Part shown: piece by piece, positions 7,384 to 16,566 of the stretch
How positions within the stretch are numbered: position 1 is the stretch's first letter
How the letters are laid out: each line of letters opens with the position of its first letter
NCBI GenBank assembly: GCA_029242325.1
Contig: JAQWUD010000008.1
Span: 1 to 34,543 of the forward strand
Source of the DNA: Luminiphilus sp.
GTDB lineage: Bacteria; Pseudomonadota; Gammaproteobacteria; Pseudomonadales; Halieaceae
Direction of reading: 5' to 3'
DNA: 34,543 nucleotides
Translations under genes and position numbers: made by a program
The notes under the pieces: generated by a model
The model's database searches: none
The model's input: only the letters and a program-made list of their open reading frames with translations
What the model was told of the DNA's origin: nothing

Positions 7384-9000
7384 ATGGAATTTCCAGTCTG
7401 GAGTTCAGACGTCCGTGAAACAGTAACGGAAGTACTTTCCAGAACGGCTAAAAAGTATCCCGAACACATCTTCCTCGATTTTCAAGGCGAGAAACTTACC
7501 TTCCGACAGGTCGATGAAGATTCCTCTCGACTCGCACACGGTCTGGCCGCCAGAGGAGTCAAGTGCGGAGACACCGTTGGCAGCGTTCTTGATAGCAACA
7601 AAGACGCTGCACTGGTTTGGTTTGCCGCCAATAAGCTGGGCGCTATCCACGTGCCCGTTAACACCGCTTATAAAGGTGAGTATCTGCGACATCAACTTGC
7701 CGACGCGTCCTGTGCGGTGCTGATCGCAGAGCCCGACTATGCAATCCGGATTCTTGACGTTGCAGATGGACTACCATCGGCGCAAACACTCCTGATCAGA
7801 CGGCCCGTTTCGTTACCTGAATCTTCTCTGCTGGCGATCGATTCGCTGGATAATGCCTACAACGACAATACGACACCGCCGCCTGATCCGAATACCCCCA
7901 GCCACATATCCATGCTGATCTTCACTGGTGGAACCACGGGGCCCTCCAAAGGTTGCATGATCAGTCATAACTACGCCTGTAACCTGGCTCGTCAAATTCT
8001 TAAACGGGAAAATCGAGCTGCCGGCGATATCAACTGGACGCCTCTCCCCTTGTTTCACATGAACGCCACGGCCGGTTCGATCCTTTCTTGCTTAATGGTT
8101 GGCGCTACTGTGGCTATTTTCCCAAGGTTTTCGGTGTCACAGTTTTGGCATGACGTGGAGCGTAGCGGGGCTACTGTCGTCAACCTTTTGGGCGCAATGT
8201 TGAACTTTATCGCGGAAGCGCCCGATAACGACGCCTCGCTGCGCTACTTCGGAAAATTGAAAGCGGTGCGCGGCGCGCCATTTCCACCTGACCTTCAGGA
8301 GACCTGGAAGAGACGTTTTGGGGTGAAGTTCACGGGATCAAATGGCTACGGGCTGACAGAAGCAGCGAGAGTCACCTCTTTGCCCGATGGATTAGATGCT
8401 CCACCCGGATCATCAGGAAGAGTCAATGAGGATTTCGATCTGCGGGTCGTCGATGAGAATGACAATGAGCTCCCGGCGGGCCAGCCAGGAGAGATCATTG
8501 TGAGGCCGCGGCATCCGGACATTATATTCAGCGGCTACTGGAACCGACCAGCAGACACACTCAGCATACTGAAAAATTTGTGGCTACATACAGGGGACAT
8601 CGGACGACTCGACGAGGATAATTTTTTCTATTTCGTCGATCGCAAGAAAGACTATCTCAGGCGAAGGGGAGAAAACATATCGAGCTTCGAACTGGAAACC
8701 ACAATTAATACACATCCCGAAATTGATCAAGTCGCTGTTCATGCGGTGAAAACCGACTCCGAGGACGAGGTTAAAGTCACCGCCGTCATAGCATCTGGAT
8801 CAACGCTTGATGAGGAAAGCCTCTGTCGTTGGTGTATCGATCAGCTCCCATACTTCGCAGTCCCCCGGTTCATTGAGTTCCGGGAGTCGCTGCCCAGAAA
8901 CCCATTTGGTCGCGTGCTTAAATACCAGCTGCGTGACGAGGGGCGTACACCGAACACCTGGGACCGAGAAACTACGGATGTAGAACTTAAAAAAAGATAA
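7384..9000 (+). CDS. AMP-forming acyl-CoA synthetase (ANL superfamily, CaiC/FadD3-like)
   Basis: A 538-residue ligase that would activate a carboxylic acid with ATP and CoA. The phosphate-binding loop TGGTTGPSKG is at 181-190. YGLTEA, the hinge-region HTGDIG, and RRRGENISSFELE are all present, and the C-terminal catalytic Lys513 lies in PFGRVLKYQLR. The RRGENISS sequence resembles the carnitine/crotonobetaine ligase CaiC and related ligases for polar or cyclic acids rather than long-chain FadD. The ATG at 7384 is chosen; a TTG at 7372 would overlap the operator. It is followed 45 bp later by an SDR on the same strand. It probably adds CoA to the acid produced by P450 and aldehyde dehydrogenase action, but the substrate is not determined. 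Confidence 0.9.
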   Translation: MEFPVWSSDVRETVTEVLSRTAKKYPEHIFLDFQGEKLTFRQVDEDSSRLAHGLAARGVKCGDTVGSVLDSNKDAALVWFAANKLGAIHVPVNTAYKGEYLRHQLADASCAVLIAEPDYAIRILDVADGLPSAQTLLIRRPVSLPESSLLAIDSLDNAYNDNTTPPPDPNTPSHISMLIFTGGTTGPSKGCMISHNYACNLARQILKRENRAAGDINWTPLPLFHMNATAGSILSCLMVGATVAIFPRFSVSQFWHDVERSGATVVNLLGAMLNFIAEAPDNDASLRYFGKLKAVRGAPFPPDLQETWKRRFGVKFTGSNGYGLTEAARVTSLPDGLDAPPGSSGRVNEDFDLRVVDENDNELPAGQPGEIIVRPRHPDIIFSGYWNRPADTLSILKNLWLHTGDIGRLDEDNFFYFVDRKKDYLRRRGENISSFELETTINTHPEIDQVAVHAVKTDSEDEVKVTAVIASGSTLDEESLCRWCIDQLPYFAVPRFIEFRESLPRNPFGRVLKYQLRDEGRTPNTWDRETTDVELKKR

Positions 9001-9045
9001 CTGTCAGCAAACACGCGGCGATAGATCTCCCAATAGAGGCAAGAA

Positions 9046-9846
9046 ATGACTACAAATAATGTCCTTCACAACAAGGTCGCAGTAATCACCGGCGGCGCCT
9101 CCGGTATGGGCCGCGCTATCGCCCAGGCGTTTGTGGCAGCGGGGGCAAAAGTCATTGTTGGTGACGTGAACGAATCAGGGCTGTCATCACTTCAGCAAGA
9201 ATTGGGTGCATCCGCTCTAGCTGCGCGATGCGACGTAACACTTGAAGAAGACGTCATCAACTTGATCGCTTTAGGTGAAGAGAAATTCGACCGTATCGAT
9301 ATTGGCATCAATTGCGCCGGCGCCTCTGTACCCAAGCCTATACTCGAGATTGATGCTGAGGAATGGGACGATACTTTGGCCCTCAACCTGAAGGGTTTGT
9401 TTTTGGCACTCAAGCATGAGGCCCGGGCCATGAAGTCTCACGGGGAAGGCGGTGTCATCATCAATATGACGTCTGTGACAGCATCACTGGCCGCCACTGG
9501 TTTGTCACACTACTCGAGCGCAAAAGCAGGGGCCAATCAGCTTGTTAAAGTCGCAGCAAATGAATTCCGAGATCTGGGAATCAGAGTCATAGGGCTCGCC
9601 CCTGGCTTGGTGCGAACGCCGCTGGCGCAAATGATATGGGATGCAGACCTCGTTGATGCTTACAATACCTATGTCCCGAGTGGCCGTGCTGGGGAAGCCG
9701 ACGAAGTAGCCGCAATGGCGGTATTTCTCGCCTCACCAAGCGCCAGCTTTATCAATGGCAGCATCATTTTTGCCGACGGCGGACACGCATCCAATGGCGG
9801 CTGGACAGACATAGCGGGCATAGGGGACTACTATCGCGAGTTATGA
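9046..9846 (+). CDS. Short-chain dehydrogenase/reductase (SDR)
   Basis: A 266-residue classical SDR with TGGASGMG (15-22), Asp40 at the end of the second strand (NAD(H) preference), an NCAG variant of the usual NNAG, and the catalytic Ser143/Tyr156/Lys160 in TSVTASLAATGLSHYSSAK. The C-terminus contains INGSIIFADGG, the usual SDR end, followed by a short extension. The ATG is preceded by a good GAGGCAAG site. It lies 45 bp behind the acyl-CoA ligase and shares its operator-controlled promoter. It could be a 3-hydroxyacyl-CoA or ring-alcohol dehydrogenase; its place behind the ligase does not decide which. It converges with the MFS transporter gene. Confidence 0.92.
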   Translation: MTTNNVLHNKVAVITGGASGMGRAIAQAFVAAGAKVIVGDVNESGLSSLQQELGASALAARCDVTLEEDVINLIALGEEKFDRIDIGINCAGASVPKPILEIDAEEWDDTLALNLKGLFLALKHEARAMKSHGEGGVIINMTSVTASLAATGLSHYSSAKAGANQLVKVAANEFRDLGIRVIGLAPGLVRTPLAQMIWDADLVDAYNTYVPSGRAGEADEVAAMAVFLASPSASFINGSIIFADGGHASNGGWTDIAGIGDYYREL

Positions 9847-9847
9847 T

Positions 9848-9874
9848 GCCGGCAACCGATGCGGCGAGGCCGGC
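9848..9874. terminator. GC-rich inverted repeat between convergent genes (possible weak terminator)
   Basis: GCCGGC at 9848-9853 and again at 9869-9874 can pair across a 15-base loop, in the 33-bp gap where the SDR and MFS genes converge. No T-run follows, so intrinsic termination is doubtful. Confidence 0.3.
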
Positions 9875-9879
9875 GCGAC

Positions 9880-11271
9880 CTAGCGGACATCTCTCTTCAT
9901 ATCATCGCCCACCCCAGAGTGAAGCGCCGCGTAAAAAGGAATCGCGAAAAGCCCGACCCCTCCAAGCACCAAAAAAGGCAATCTAAAGGATGCGGAACTT
10001 AGCTCTCCGCCCGACTGATGCGCCGAGAAAAGCAACGCCATCGCGCCCAAACTGATTCCCAGACTCAGTGATATCTGCTGCGCCACCACACTCAAAGTCG
10101 AGGCTGGGTTTATCATGTCATCAGCCACCTCGGCGAATACCAGAACGTTTGCCGCCGCATAGTGGATAGTGAACATAAAATTTGTTGAGACCGCGATAGA
10201 AAAAATGAAGAGACTCGCCGTGTGTGGCGAATAAAAGCCGGGCACCATCACCAAACAGCTGGCCACCAAACCACTGGAGATGAGCACGCCTCTAAAGCCA
10301 AAGGTATCGATACTTCTCGACGCGAAAAAACGACCGGCCAAAGCACCAAGCGCGGCCCAAAACAAAACCGTGCCGCCTTGTGACGGAGACCAGCCCATTG
10401 TATTTTGGAGCATGATTGGCAGCAAGAAAGGGGTAGCACCAAGACTCATTCTAAGCAGCGCACCACCTAAGAGCGCGGCTCGGAAGCTGTTCAGTTTGAA
10501 CAAGCGAAAATTGAGTACTGGATTGGCGGATCTGAGGCAAAATTTCACCGCCCAAAAACTCAATACCACCGCCAGCGCGAGCAGAAAAGTGATAGTGAGC
10601 ACCGAAACTTCAGAAGCACCAATGACATTGGCTGCAAACATTACTGCCAGTAACGCCAAGCTCAGCAGCATCACGCCAACGGTGTCTAATTTTCCGGGCT
10701 TTGGGTAGTCAACCTCTCGCAGTGACACCAGCGTCCAACCCAAAGCAGCAATACCGATGGGCACATTCATCAAAAACACCCAATGCCAGCTCACATTCTC
10801 CACCAGAAAACCCGCGAGAGGTGGGCCGAGCATAGGCCCGAAGATCGCGGGCGCAGTAAACCAATTCATCGTGCGAACCAAATCGGACTTGGAAGAGCCG
10901 CGCACCGTAATTAGCCTGGCGACAGGGACCATAACCCCGCCTCCAAGGCCCTGCACCGCACGAGAAAGAATCAATTCGTATTGATTATCAGAGATTGCGC
11001 AGAAAACAGAGCCCAACAGGAAGCTGGCGATAGAGAGTCGAAAAACACGCAGAGCTCCCCAGCGATCGGCCAGCCAGCCGCTTATTGGGATCATCATCGC
11101 TGCCACAAAAAGATAAACCGTTAGCAACGGCTTCAACCGTACCGGACTAACCCCAAATTCTTGCGCCAATACGGGAAGAATTGTTGCCAAGGCATAGGTG
11201 TCTGATAGATGCATTAACAGGGCACTTGACAAGACTGCCGCAGTCAACGTGGATTTGCTGGATCTGCTCAC
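9880..11271 (-). CDS. MFS transporter, DHA2 (EmrB/QacA-like) type
   Basis: A 463-residue inner-membrane transporter with 13-14 predicted hydrophobic segments. The loop WLADRWGALRVF is the MFS A-motif region, and SRAVQGLGGGVMVPVARL plus PAIFGPMLGPPLAGFL match the EmrB/QacA drug:H+ antiporter family (DHA2). It starts 7 bp after the AMP-ligase stop, so the two are co-transcribed leftwards from the operator-bearing region at 12891. DHA2 proteins are usually exporters. In a degradation operon it could expel a toxic substrate or intermediate, or less usually take up the substrate; sequence alone does not decide. Confidence 0.9.
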   Translation of the reverse strand: MSRSSKSTLTAAVLSSALLMHLSDTYALATILPVLAQEFGVSPVRLKPLLTVYLFVAAMMIPISGWLADRWGALRVFRLSIASFLLGSVFCAISDNQYELILSRAVQGLGGGVMVPVARLITVRGSSKSDLVRTMNWFTAPAIFGPMLGPPLAGFLVENVSWHWVFLMNVPIGIAALGWTLVSLREVDYPKPGKLDTVGVMLLSLALLAVMFAANVIGASEVSVLTITFLLALAVVLSFWAVKFCLRSANPVLNFRLFKLNSFRAALLGGALLRMSLGATPFLLPIMLQNTMGWSPSQGGTVLFWAALGALAGRFFASRSIDTFGFRGVLISSGLVASCLVMVPGFYSPHTASLFIFSIAVSTNFMFTIHYAAANVLVFAEVADDMINPASTLSVVAQQISLSLGISLGAMALLFSAHQSGGELSSASFRLPFLVLGGVGLFAIPFYAALHSGVGDDMKRDVR

Positions 11272-11278
11272 TGATTTT

Positions 11279-12796
11279 TCAGAACTTCATCAACTTACGA
11301 AGCTCTGCTCGACTTACCTTCATCGAGTTGGTACGAGGTAACGATGCCAGTGAATGATACTCGGTGGGTACCATGTAAGCCGGTAACTTTGCCCGAACCA
11401 AGGTATCTAAACTCTCTGGCGTAGGCGCGCCCGCGCCCTTCGCAGTCTCGAGCACAGCGACGGGCACTTGCCCCAATCGCTTGTCGGGCTTACCCAAAAC
11501 TGCCGCTTCAACCACGTCCGGGTGCAGCTTCAGTTGCTTTTCCACCTCCTCCGGCTGAATTTTGAACCCACCGCGATTGATGGCCTGATCAGCCCTGCCT
11601 TCCAGAAACAAAAATCCATCCTGATCAAATCGAGCCAGATCGTTGGTGCGTATCCAATCAGCTCCAAAACGCTCAGATTTCACCTCAACAAGGCCAACCG
11701 AATTGGTGGGCGTGGGCGCAAAAGTCTTCGAGTTAACAACTCGCAGCTCCACTCCCCGTTTTACCTTGCCGACACTTCCTTGTTTTTCTGCTGCGTACTT
11801 CCTGTGATCTTCCAAAGTCCACCCCGCAAGCCCTCCCACAAATTCGGCGGCGCCATAATCCACCAGTATCGGGATGCCATAACGCGCCTCAAATTGCGAT
11901 TGCAGGTTAGGGTCCAGCGGTGCGGTACCAGATCTGATCGCTCTCAAACTGGCCAATGCGTCTGGCTCGGGCTCGGTGTCGAGTATCATTTGAATCATCG
12001 CGGGTACAAGGCTCGCCACCTTCGGTTTATGTAGTGCGACTGCCGAAACCCAGTCATCAACAACAAACTTCTCGAACAGAACTATGGGCCGAGCCTGATA
12101 CAACGCCAGCAACAGACCAAACAAACCACCAGCATGGCTGAATGGCTTAAAAAGTAGCGCTGGAGAGGATTTCAGCATGACACTGGGGTCTGCTTCTCCT
12201 TTATTTTGATCGCCCAGCCGAAGCGAGGCAATGATAGAGGCTCTCGCTACTGAGATTCTTTTCGGTGAGCCGGTAGTCCCACTGGTCAGCCGCTCAAGAA
12301 TCAGCTCCGGCTCCTCCGCCCTGAAAGGGCCACTACCCAACATGTCCAGTGTGGGAACTGTCTCTACGAGGCGCTGATCATCACTCATCACGAAACCGAC
12401 CGAACCTGCAGCCCGCGCATTCTCAACTGCTTCAGTGCTCTTCCAGTCGTGAACGCTCGCCACCACTGCCTCAAGCATTTGTTGCTCGATGTCATCCGCA
12501 AAACTTTTGCCCATTGTGCTCGGACGTAACGGCACCACCATACGACCGCTCAAGACGATACCCACAAACGCCATGACTGCCCCCGGCGTATTTGCTGCGG
12601 CCCAACCGACGGGGGCAAATTCGCTAATGCCATGCGCGTCGAGCGCTGCGCGCACCCTGCCGGCGCTTTCCGCTATCTCGCCCCATGTTAATGCAACATT
12701 GCAAGCGGTTATGGCGATGGTGCCTGGCGATATCTTCAACACGTTTTCTATATGACGCTGAAAATCTCTGTTTACAGCATCTTCAGAATGCTTCAC
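11279..12796 (-). CDS. AMP-forming acyl-CoA synthetase / ligase (ANL superfamily), second copy
   Basis: A 505-residue ligase clearly different from the one at 7384. The ATP loop TSGTTGSPKR lies at 171-180; YGAAEF replaces the usual YGxTE; RTNDLARF stands for the TGD hinge motif; NRGGFKIQPEEVE and the C-terminal catalytic Lys493 in LPRTNSMKVSRAEL are present. The start is a GTG at 12796 with AGGAC about 8 bp upstream; I found no better in-frame ATG. Its N-terminal half is short and degenerate compared with standard acyl-CoA ligases, suggesting an unusual acid substrate. It leads a two-gene unit with the MFS transporter and shares a divergent, operator-containing promoter region with the PrpD-like gene. 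Confidence 0.88.
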   Translation of the reverse strand: MKHSEDAVNRDFQRHIENVLKISPGTIAITACNVALTWGEIAESAGRVRAALDAHGISEFAPVGWAAANTPGAVMAFVGIVLSGRMVVPLRPSTMGKSFADDIEQQMLEAVVASVHDWKSTEAVENARAAGSVGFVMSDDQRLVETVPTLDMLGSGPFRAEEPELILERLTSGTTGSPKRISVARASIIASLRLGDQNKGEADPSVMLKSSPALLFKPFSHAGGLFGLLLALYQARPIVLFEKFVVDDWVSAVALHKPKVASLVPAMIQMILDTEPEPDALASLRAIRSGTAPLDPNLQSQFEARYGIPILVDYGAAEFVGGLAGWTLEDHRKYAAEKQGSVGKVKRGVELRVVNSKTFAPTPTNSVGLVEVKSERFGADWIRTNDLARFDQDGFLFLEGRADQAINRGGFKIQPEEVEKQLKLHPDVVEAAVLGKPDKRLGQVPVAVLETAKGAGAPTPESLDTLVRAKLPAYMVPTEYHSLASLPRTNSMKVSRAELRKLMKF

Positions 12797-12885
12797 TACG
12801 CTAAGTCCTCATTGTCGCTCAGAGTCTGCCGATCGAATCCCAGAAAACTCAATTGCCGACTCACTCGTGGTTCCACCAAATCACC

Positions 12886-12891
12886 ATTATA
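12886..12891 (-). promoter_or_regulatory. Consensus -10 element for the AMP-ligase/MFS unit
   Basis: On the minus strand this reads TATAAT, a perfect -10 hexamer abutting and sharing one base with operator copy 3, about 90 bp before the GTG start. No good -35 is seen on this strand. On the plus strand the operator arm CTGACG (12893-12898) and TATGCT 18 bp on could form the divergent promoter. Confidence 0.45.
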
Positions 12892-12909
12892 ACTGACGTA
12901 TAGTCATTT
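12891..12909. promoter_or_regulatory. Island operator copy 3 (divergent, AMP-ligase / PrpD-like)
   Basis: AACTGAC-GTATA-GTCATTT: the left arm matches the consensus perfectly and the right arm has one mismatch. It lies in the 220-bp divergent region, about 95 bp from the ligase start and 108 bp from the PrpD-like start, so it could control both directions. Confidence 0.75.
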
Positions 12910-13016
12910 TTTATAGTATGCTTTTCACAAGCGGTCTATCATCCGCAGACACACCCAATTTTGGCGCGGCGTTTTAAGACAACGTCCATGGAAAACCAAC
13001 AAGACCAGAGTCAATC

Positions 13017-14393
13017 ATGGAAAGTCTGACGACAACTCAAAAGACCTTCGCGGAAATTCAGGCTGACTGGATTACCCAATTGAGATTTGAGGAATTACCG
13101 ACAAAGGTAATACGCATCGCGAAGTTATGCCTGTTGGACTTTCTTGGCGTGGCAATGCGCGGTAAATCTCTACCACAAACGTACCCGGTTGAGGCCTTAC
13201 TTGCCTTGCATGAGGGCATTCATGGAGCAAGCATTATAGGCGGAAGAAGAACCTCCATCCCCTACGCAGCGTTGGCTAATGGGACCTACGGGCACAGCTG
13301 CGAGTTTGACGATAGTCACCTCCATGGAGGCCACCCGGGTGTTTGCGTTATTCCCGCGTCGTTAGCGTGTGCGGAAGGCAAAGCGGTGGATGGCGCTCAG
13401 TTCATTACCGCGCTGGTAGCGGGCTACCAGTCCATGATCCTTTCAGTTGGCCCAATCCATCGTCGTACGCTCGAATTGGGCTGGCATGGGACCAAAATCG
13501 GCGGCGTGTTTGGCGCTGCGGCGGCCGCAGGCAAAATATTAGGATTATCCTCAACCGAAATCGCCAACGCGCTCGCGATCGCGGCCAGCGATGCTTCAGG
13601 CACAATGGAATATGACCAAAGTGGCGGGGAAATAAAACGATTCCATGCCGGGCTGGCCTCTCGGGCAGGCGTAGAGGCGGCAATTCTGGCCGAGTCCGGT
13701 TTGACCGGTCCGCGCACAATCTTTGAGGGCAAACGCGGAATTCACTCCCTCTTTAGTGCCGGCCGAGCGGCCCAGGTCGACAAATATCCGCTCGATTCTT
13801 TTCACATTCTAAACACCATGTTCAAACTGCATCCCTGTGCAGGTACATTACACGCCGCAATTGATTGTGTAGCTGTTATCTGTGATCAACACGATGTAAT
13901 AGCCAAAGACATTCAAAAAATTGAGGTGGGACTTATCGATTGGGCGATCCCGCACGGCGCGGCAATTATCACGCCTGTCGACGCCATCAGCGCGCAGTTC
14001 AGCCTAGCATTCGCTATCGCCCTAAAATTGATTACCGGAAACTCACGCATCGACGATTTTCTCGACCCTGCGCTCTGGCAGGATCCGCGCGTGGTCGAAA
14101 TCGCTCATAAGGTCATACCCCTAGCGGAGGCTACGCCCGATGGCGCAGATGAGCTATTTGCCCGCGTTTCGATCAAGTTAAAAGACGGTTCACAGTTCAC
14201 GCATTCTCAAATAGGCCCCAGAGGATTTCCCTCACTCCCCGCATCGGATGAAGACATCACGGAAAAGTTCCGGGCTCTCACAGCGAGAATCCTGCCCGAT
14301 CAGGAAGCCAACGCGCTGATCGAGGGTATTTTTAATCTCGAAAGTGAGCCTGACTTAGGGTTCATATTCAGTGCCATGGGAAAAATCGGATAG
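13017..14393 (+). CDS. MmgE/PrpD family protein
   Basis: A 458-residue member of the MmgE/PrpD family, which includes 2-methylcitrate dehydratase, cis-aconitate decarboxylase and iminodisuccinate epimerase. The family signature is at 88-108, ANGTYGHSCEFDDSHLHGG followed by HPG, with further conserved stretches GWHGTKIGGVFGAAAAAGK and FKLHPCAGTLHAAID. There is no prpB or prpC nearby, so a methylcitrate cycle role is unlikely. A lyase, dehydratase or epimerase acting on a dicarboxylic or hydroxy-acid intermediate is more plausible. It leads a rightward unit with an SDR and shares the operator at 12891 with the divergent ligase. The ATG at 13017 has only a weak ribosome binding site; an upstream ATG at 12988 is out of frame. 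Confidence 0.88.
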   Translation: MESLTTTQKTFAEIQADWITQLRFEELPTKVIRIAKLCLLDFLGVAMRGKSLPQTYPVEALLALHEGIHGASIIGGRRTSIPYAALANGTYGHSCEFDDSHLHGGHPGVCVIPASLACAEGKAVDGAQFITALVAGYQSMILSVGPIHRRTLELGWHGTKIGGVFGAAAAAGKILGLSSTEIANALAIAASDASGTMEYDQSGGEIKRFHAGLASRAGVEAAILAESGLTGPRTIFEGKRGIHSLFSAGRAAQVDKYPLDSFHILNTMFKLHPCAGTLHAAIDCVAVICDQHDVIAKDIQKIEVGLIDWAIPHGAAIITPVDAISAQFSLAFAIALKLITGNSRIDDFLDPALWQDPRVVEIAHKVIPLAEATPDGADELFARVSIKLKDGSQFTHSQIGPRGFPSLPASDEDITEKFRALTARILPDQEANALIEGIFNLESEPDLGFIFSAMGKIG

Positions 14394-14397
14394 GCAC

Positions 14398-15186
14398 ATG
14401 GATCTGGGCATCCGCAATCACGGCTTCATCCTTGTAGGCGGGTCTCGTGGCATCGGTCGATCTCTCGCGAGTCTTCTCGCCGCTAATGGGGCCAAGGTGG
14501 CGATAATCAGTCGCCGGGACGCCAGCGAAACCACCGCCGAGCTGTCGAAAAAATATCACGTAGCGGCGCATAGCTTCATCGGAGACGCCACGCATGAAAG
14601 CCAAATAGCCGAAGCAATCAGTGCAGCCGCCTCTGCGCTTGGCCAAGTACATGGCTTGGTGACTACAAATGCCGAGCGCCAGTACGGCGACCTGCTGGAA
14701 AGTTCGGACCAAGACTGGCAGGCAGCTTTCGATAGCCTCGTCATGGGTACGGTGCGATGCTGCAGAGCCATCATTCCTCATTTTTTAGCGCATGGTATTG
14801 GCTCAATTGTGACGATGGGTGCATTCTCGGTGCGCTCACCGAAGCCTTATTTATTTCCTTACACCGCCTGCAAAGCGAGCATCGTGAATATCACTAAGAA
14901 TATCAGTCTCACCTATGGTGCTCACGGCATTCGTGCCAACTGTGTCTGTCCGGGCGTCACTGAGACTGAGCGCACGCAAATCAGAATTGACGCCCTGATG
15001 AAGCAAACTACACTCGACCGCCAGGCCGCCGAGCGAGCGGATCTGAAAAACCTGGGAATAGACGTCAGTCTGCAAAGAGTGGGACAACCCCAAGAGGTTG
15101 CCGAGCTTATCGCTTTTTTGTTGTCGAAACGCAGTGCTTACATCACTGGCGCCACAATTAATGTCGATGGTGGCACCCACTTTTAA
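14398..15186 (+). CDS. Short-chain dehydrogenase/reductase (SDR)
   Basis: A 262-residue SDR with the cofactor loop GGSRGIGR (14-21), TTNAE where NNAG is usual, the catalytic Tyr155/Lys159 in PYTACK, Ser144 as the likely catalytic Ser, and ITGATINVDGG at the end. Arg39/Arg40 after the second strand suggest NADP(H). The ATG at 14398, 4 bp after the PrpD stop with GATAGG upstream, is preferred to one at 14371 that would overlap PrpD by 23 bp. A region at about residues 200-225 is longer than in the other SDRs here. It is co-transcribed with the PrpD-like gene, and the two probably act on consecutive intermediates. Its last four bases overlap the stop of the convergent MFS gene. Confidence 0.88.
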   Translation: MDLGIRNHGFILVGGSRGIGRSLASLLAANGAKVAIISRRDASETTAELSKKYHVAAHSFIGDATHESQIAEAISAAASALGQVHGLVTTNAERQYGDLLESSDQDWQAAFDSLVMGTVRCCRAIIPHFLAHGIGSIVTMGAFSVRSPKPYLFPYTACKASIVNITKNISLTYGAHGIRANCVCPGVTETERTQIRIDALMKQTTLDRQAAERADLKNLGIDVSLQRVGQPQEVAELIAFLLSKRSAYITGATINVDGGTHF

Positions 15187-16484
15187 CCACTGGCTGACTC
15201 GTTCTCCAGACAGGCGCTTCGTGACCGCGCAAAGAAGAACGTAGCGAGCGCATAAAGCATCACCGTGGCAAGCACCGCAGGGCGTAGCGATTCCTCACCA
15301 CCGACAAAGTCACTGATAGCACCCGTCATTAGGGGAATCAGTCCACCGCCGAACAGGACAGAGAGTAGCTTGGCCGAGGCCATGGTGGTGCCTCGGGTAT
15401 CGGGTGCCGCCAGTGAGAGAATCAGCGAATACCCCGAGGCGACAAAAAAACCGGCAAACAACCCGACCAGAATTAGCGACGCTACCAGCACATAGAAGTG
15501 CGTTGAAAGCACCAGGATAACTCCTGCCACCAGCGCCAGCCCCGTACCTACTGTTGGAATGATTGCCAGTCTAGATACGTCGCCTGCCGAGAACCGATCA
15601 GCGAAAGGACCTACCAGCAACGAGCCTATCGACTGCGACACGCCGACTCCAGCCCCAACCCAAATCGCCGCCTCCGAGATCGAGAGCCCGTGTATTCGCA
15701 CCAGAAAAGAAACAAGCCATACCATGAGGGAGTACTGAACCCCGGTGGCAAACGTATTTGCCAATAATGCATTGCGCAGAGAGGCTGTCGTAAAAATTTC
15801 GGTTACCGTTTCTCTGGTCGATCTCTTGGCGGTTTCGGTACCAGAAATCGCTGGCGCGTCAGATGCGTCGAGATCAAACGCGCCCCTAACCGGCTCTCGA
15901 GTTGTAAAAAACAGTAATCCGGCGAGAAACAGGCCGGGAATGCCCGCGACCAGAAATACCTCCCTCCAGCCCACATGCAGTAATAGCCAGCCTCCCAATA
16001 AAAAAATGAAGAGCTGACCTACGGCAGCACCAGAATAATAAATGCCAACCGCGGTACTTCTCCGCGTTCGGGGAAAGGTGTCGGCGATGATAGATAGGCT
16101 CGCGGGCGAGGCTGGAGCCTCTGATGCACCTATCAACACGCGCGCAGCGAAAAGACTGGTGAAGCTACCTGCGAAAGCGCAGAGCGCTGTGCAACAGCTC
16201 CAGATTGTAACCGTGGCACTAAGCAGAGTTGTTCTATTGAACCTGTCCACTGCCCAACCCATCGGCAAAACGAATAAAGCGTATGGCAGTGAATACGCCA
16301 AGCCGCCCAAAGCACCAATCTGTGAGTCAGTCAGATCAAAGGCCTCTCGCAGTGATTCAGCCACCACCGCGATAACGCCGCGGTCTACAGCACCAAAGAT
16401 ATAGATTAAAACCAGGAGTATTAACACGTACCACTTATAGGCGCCGCGTTCTGTGGCTTGACCGATTTGGTCGGGTGTCGTCAT
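15183..16484 (-). CDS. MFS transporter, 12-TM Spinster-like type
   Basis: A 433-residue inner-membrane protein with 12 predicted hydrophobic segments. VDRGVIAVVAESLREAFDLTDSQIGAL and the A-motif GWAVDRFNRTTLL resemble the Spinster-like MFS transporters common in proteobacterial terpenoid, steroid and aromatic degradation clusters. It is last in a leftward series (amidohydrolase, DUF35, thiolase), 82 bp behind the thiolase, so it may be read through or have its own promoter. Uptake of the pathway substrate is a reasonable guess. Its stop overlaps the convergent SDR gene by 4 bp. Confidence 0.88.
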   Translation of the reverse strand: MTTPDQIGQATERGAYKWYVLILLVLIYIFGAVDRGVIAVVAESLREAFDLTDSQIGALGGLAYSLPYALFVLPMGWAVDRFNRTTLLSATVTIWSCCTALCAFAGSFTSLFAARVLIGASEAPASPASLSIIADTFPRTRRSTAVGIYYSGAAVGQLFIFLLGGWLLLHVGWREVFLVAGIPGLFLAGLLFFTTREPVRGAFDLDASDAPAISGTETAKRSTRETVTEIFTTASLRNALLANTFATGVQYSLMVWLVSFLVRIHGLSISEAAIWVGAGVGVSQSIGSLLVGPFADRFSAGDVSRLAIIPTVGTGLALVAGVILVLSTHFYVLVASLILVGLFAGFFVASGYSLILSLAAPDTRGTTMASAKLLSVLFGGGLIPLMTGAISDFVGGEESLRPAVLATVMLYALATFFFARSRSACLENESASG

Positions 16485-16566
16485 AGCTTATTTGTGACCA
16501 CCGTCGGTTTGTAGTTGGCGTTTAATCACTTGTGCCCTCGGGTTCATCACATCTGTCTCCACGCCC

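Noticed and set aside
16492-16509. Possible seventh operator TTGTGAC-CACC-GTCGGTT before the MFS gene at 15183
   Set aside because: The centre is 4 bases instead of 5, which shifts the half-sites, and both arms have mismatches. It is too weak to count with the six others.
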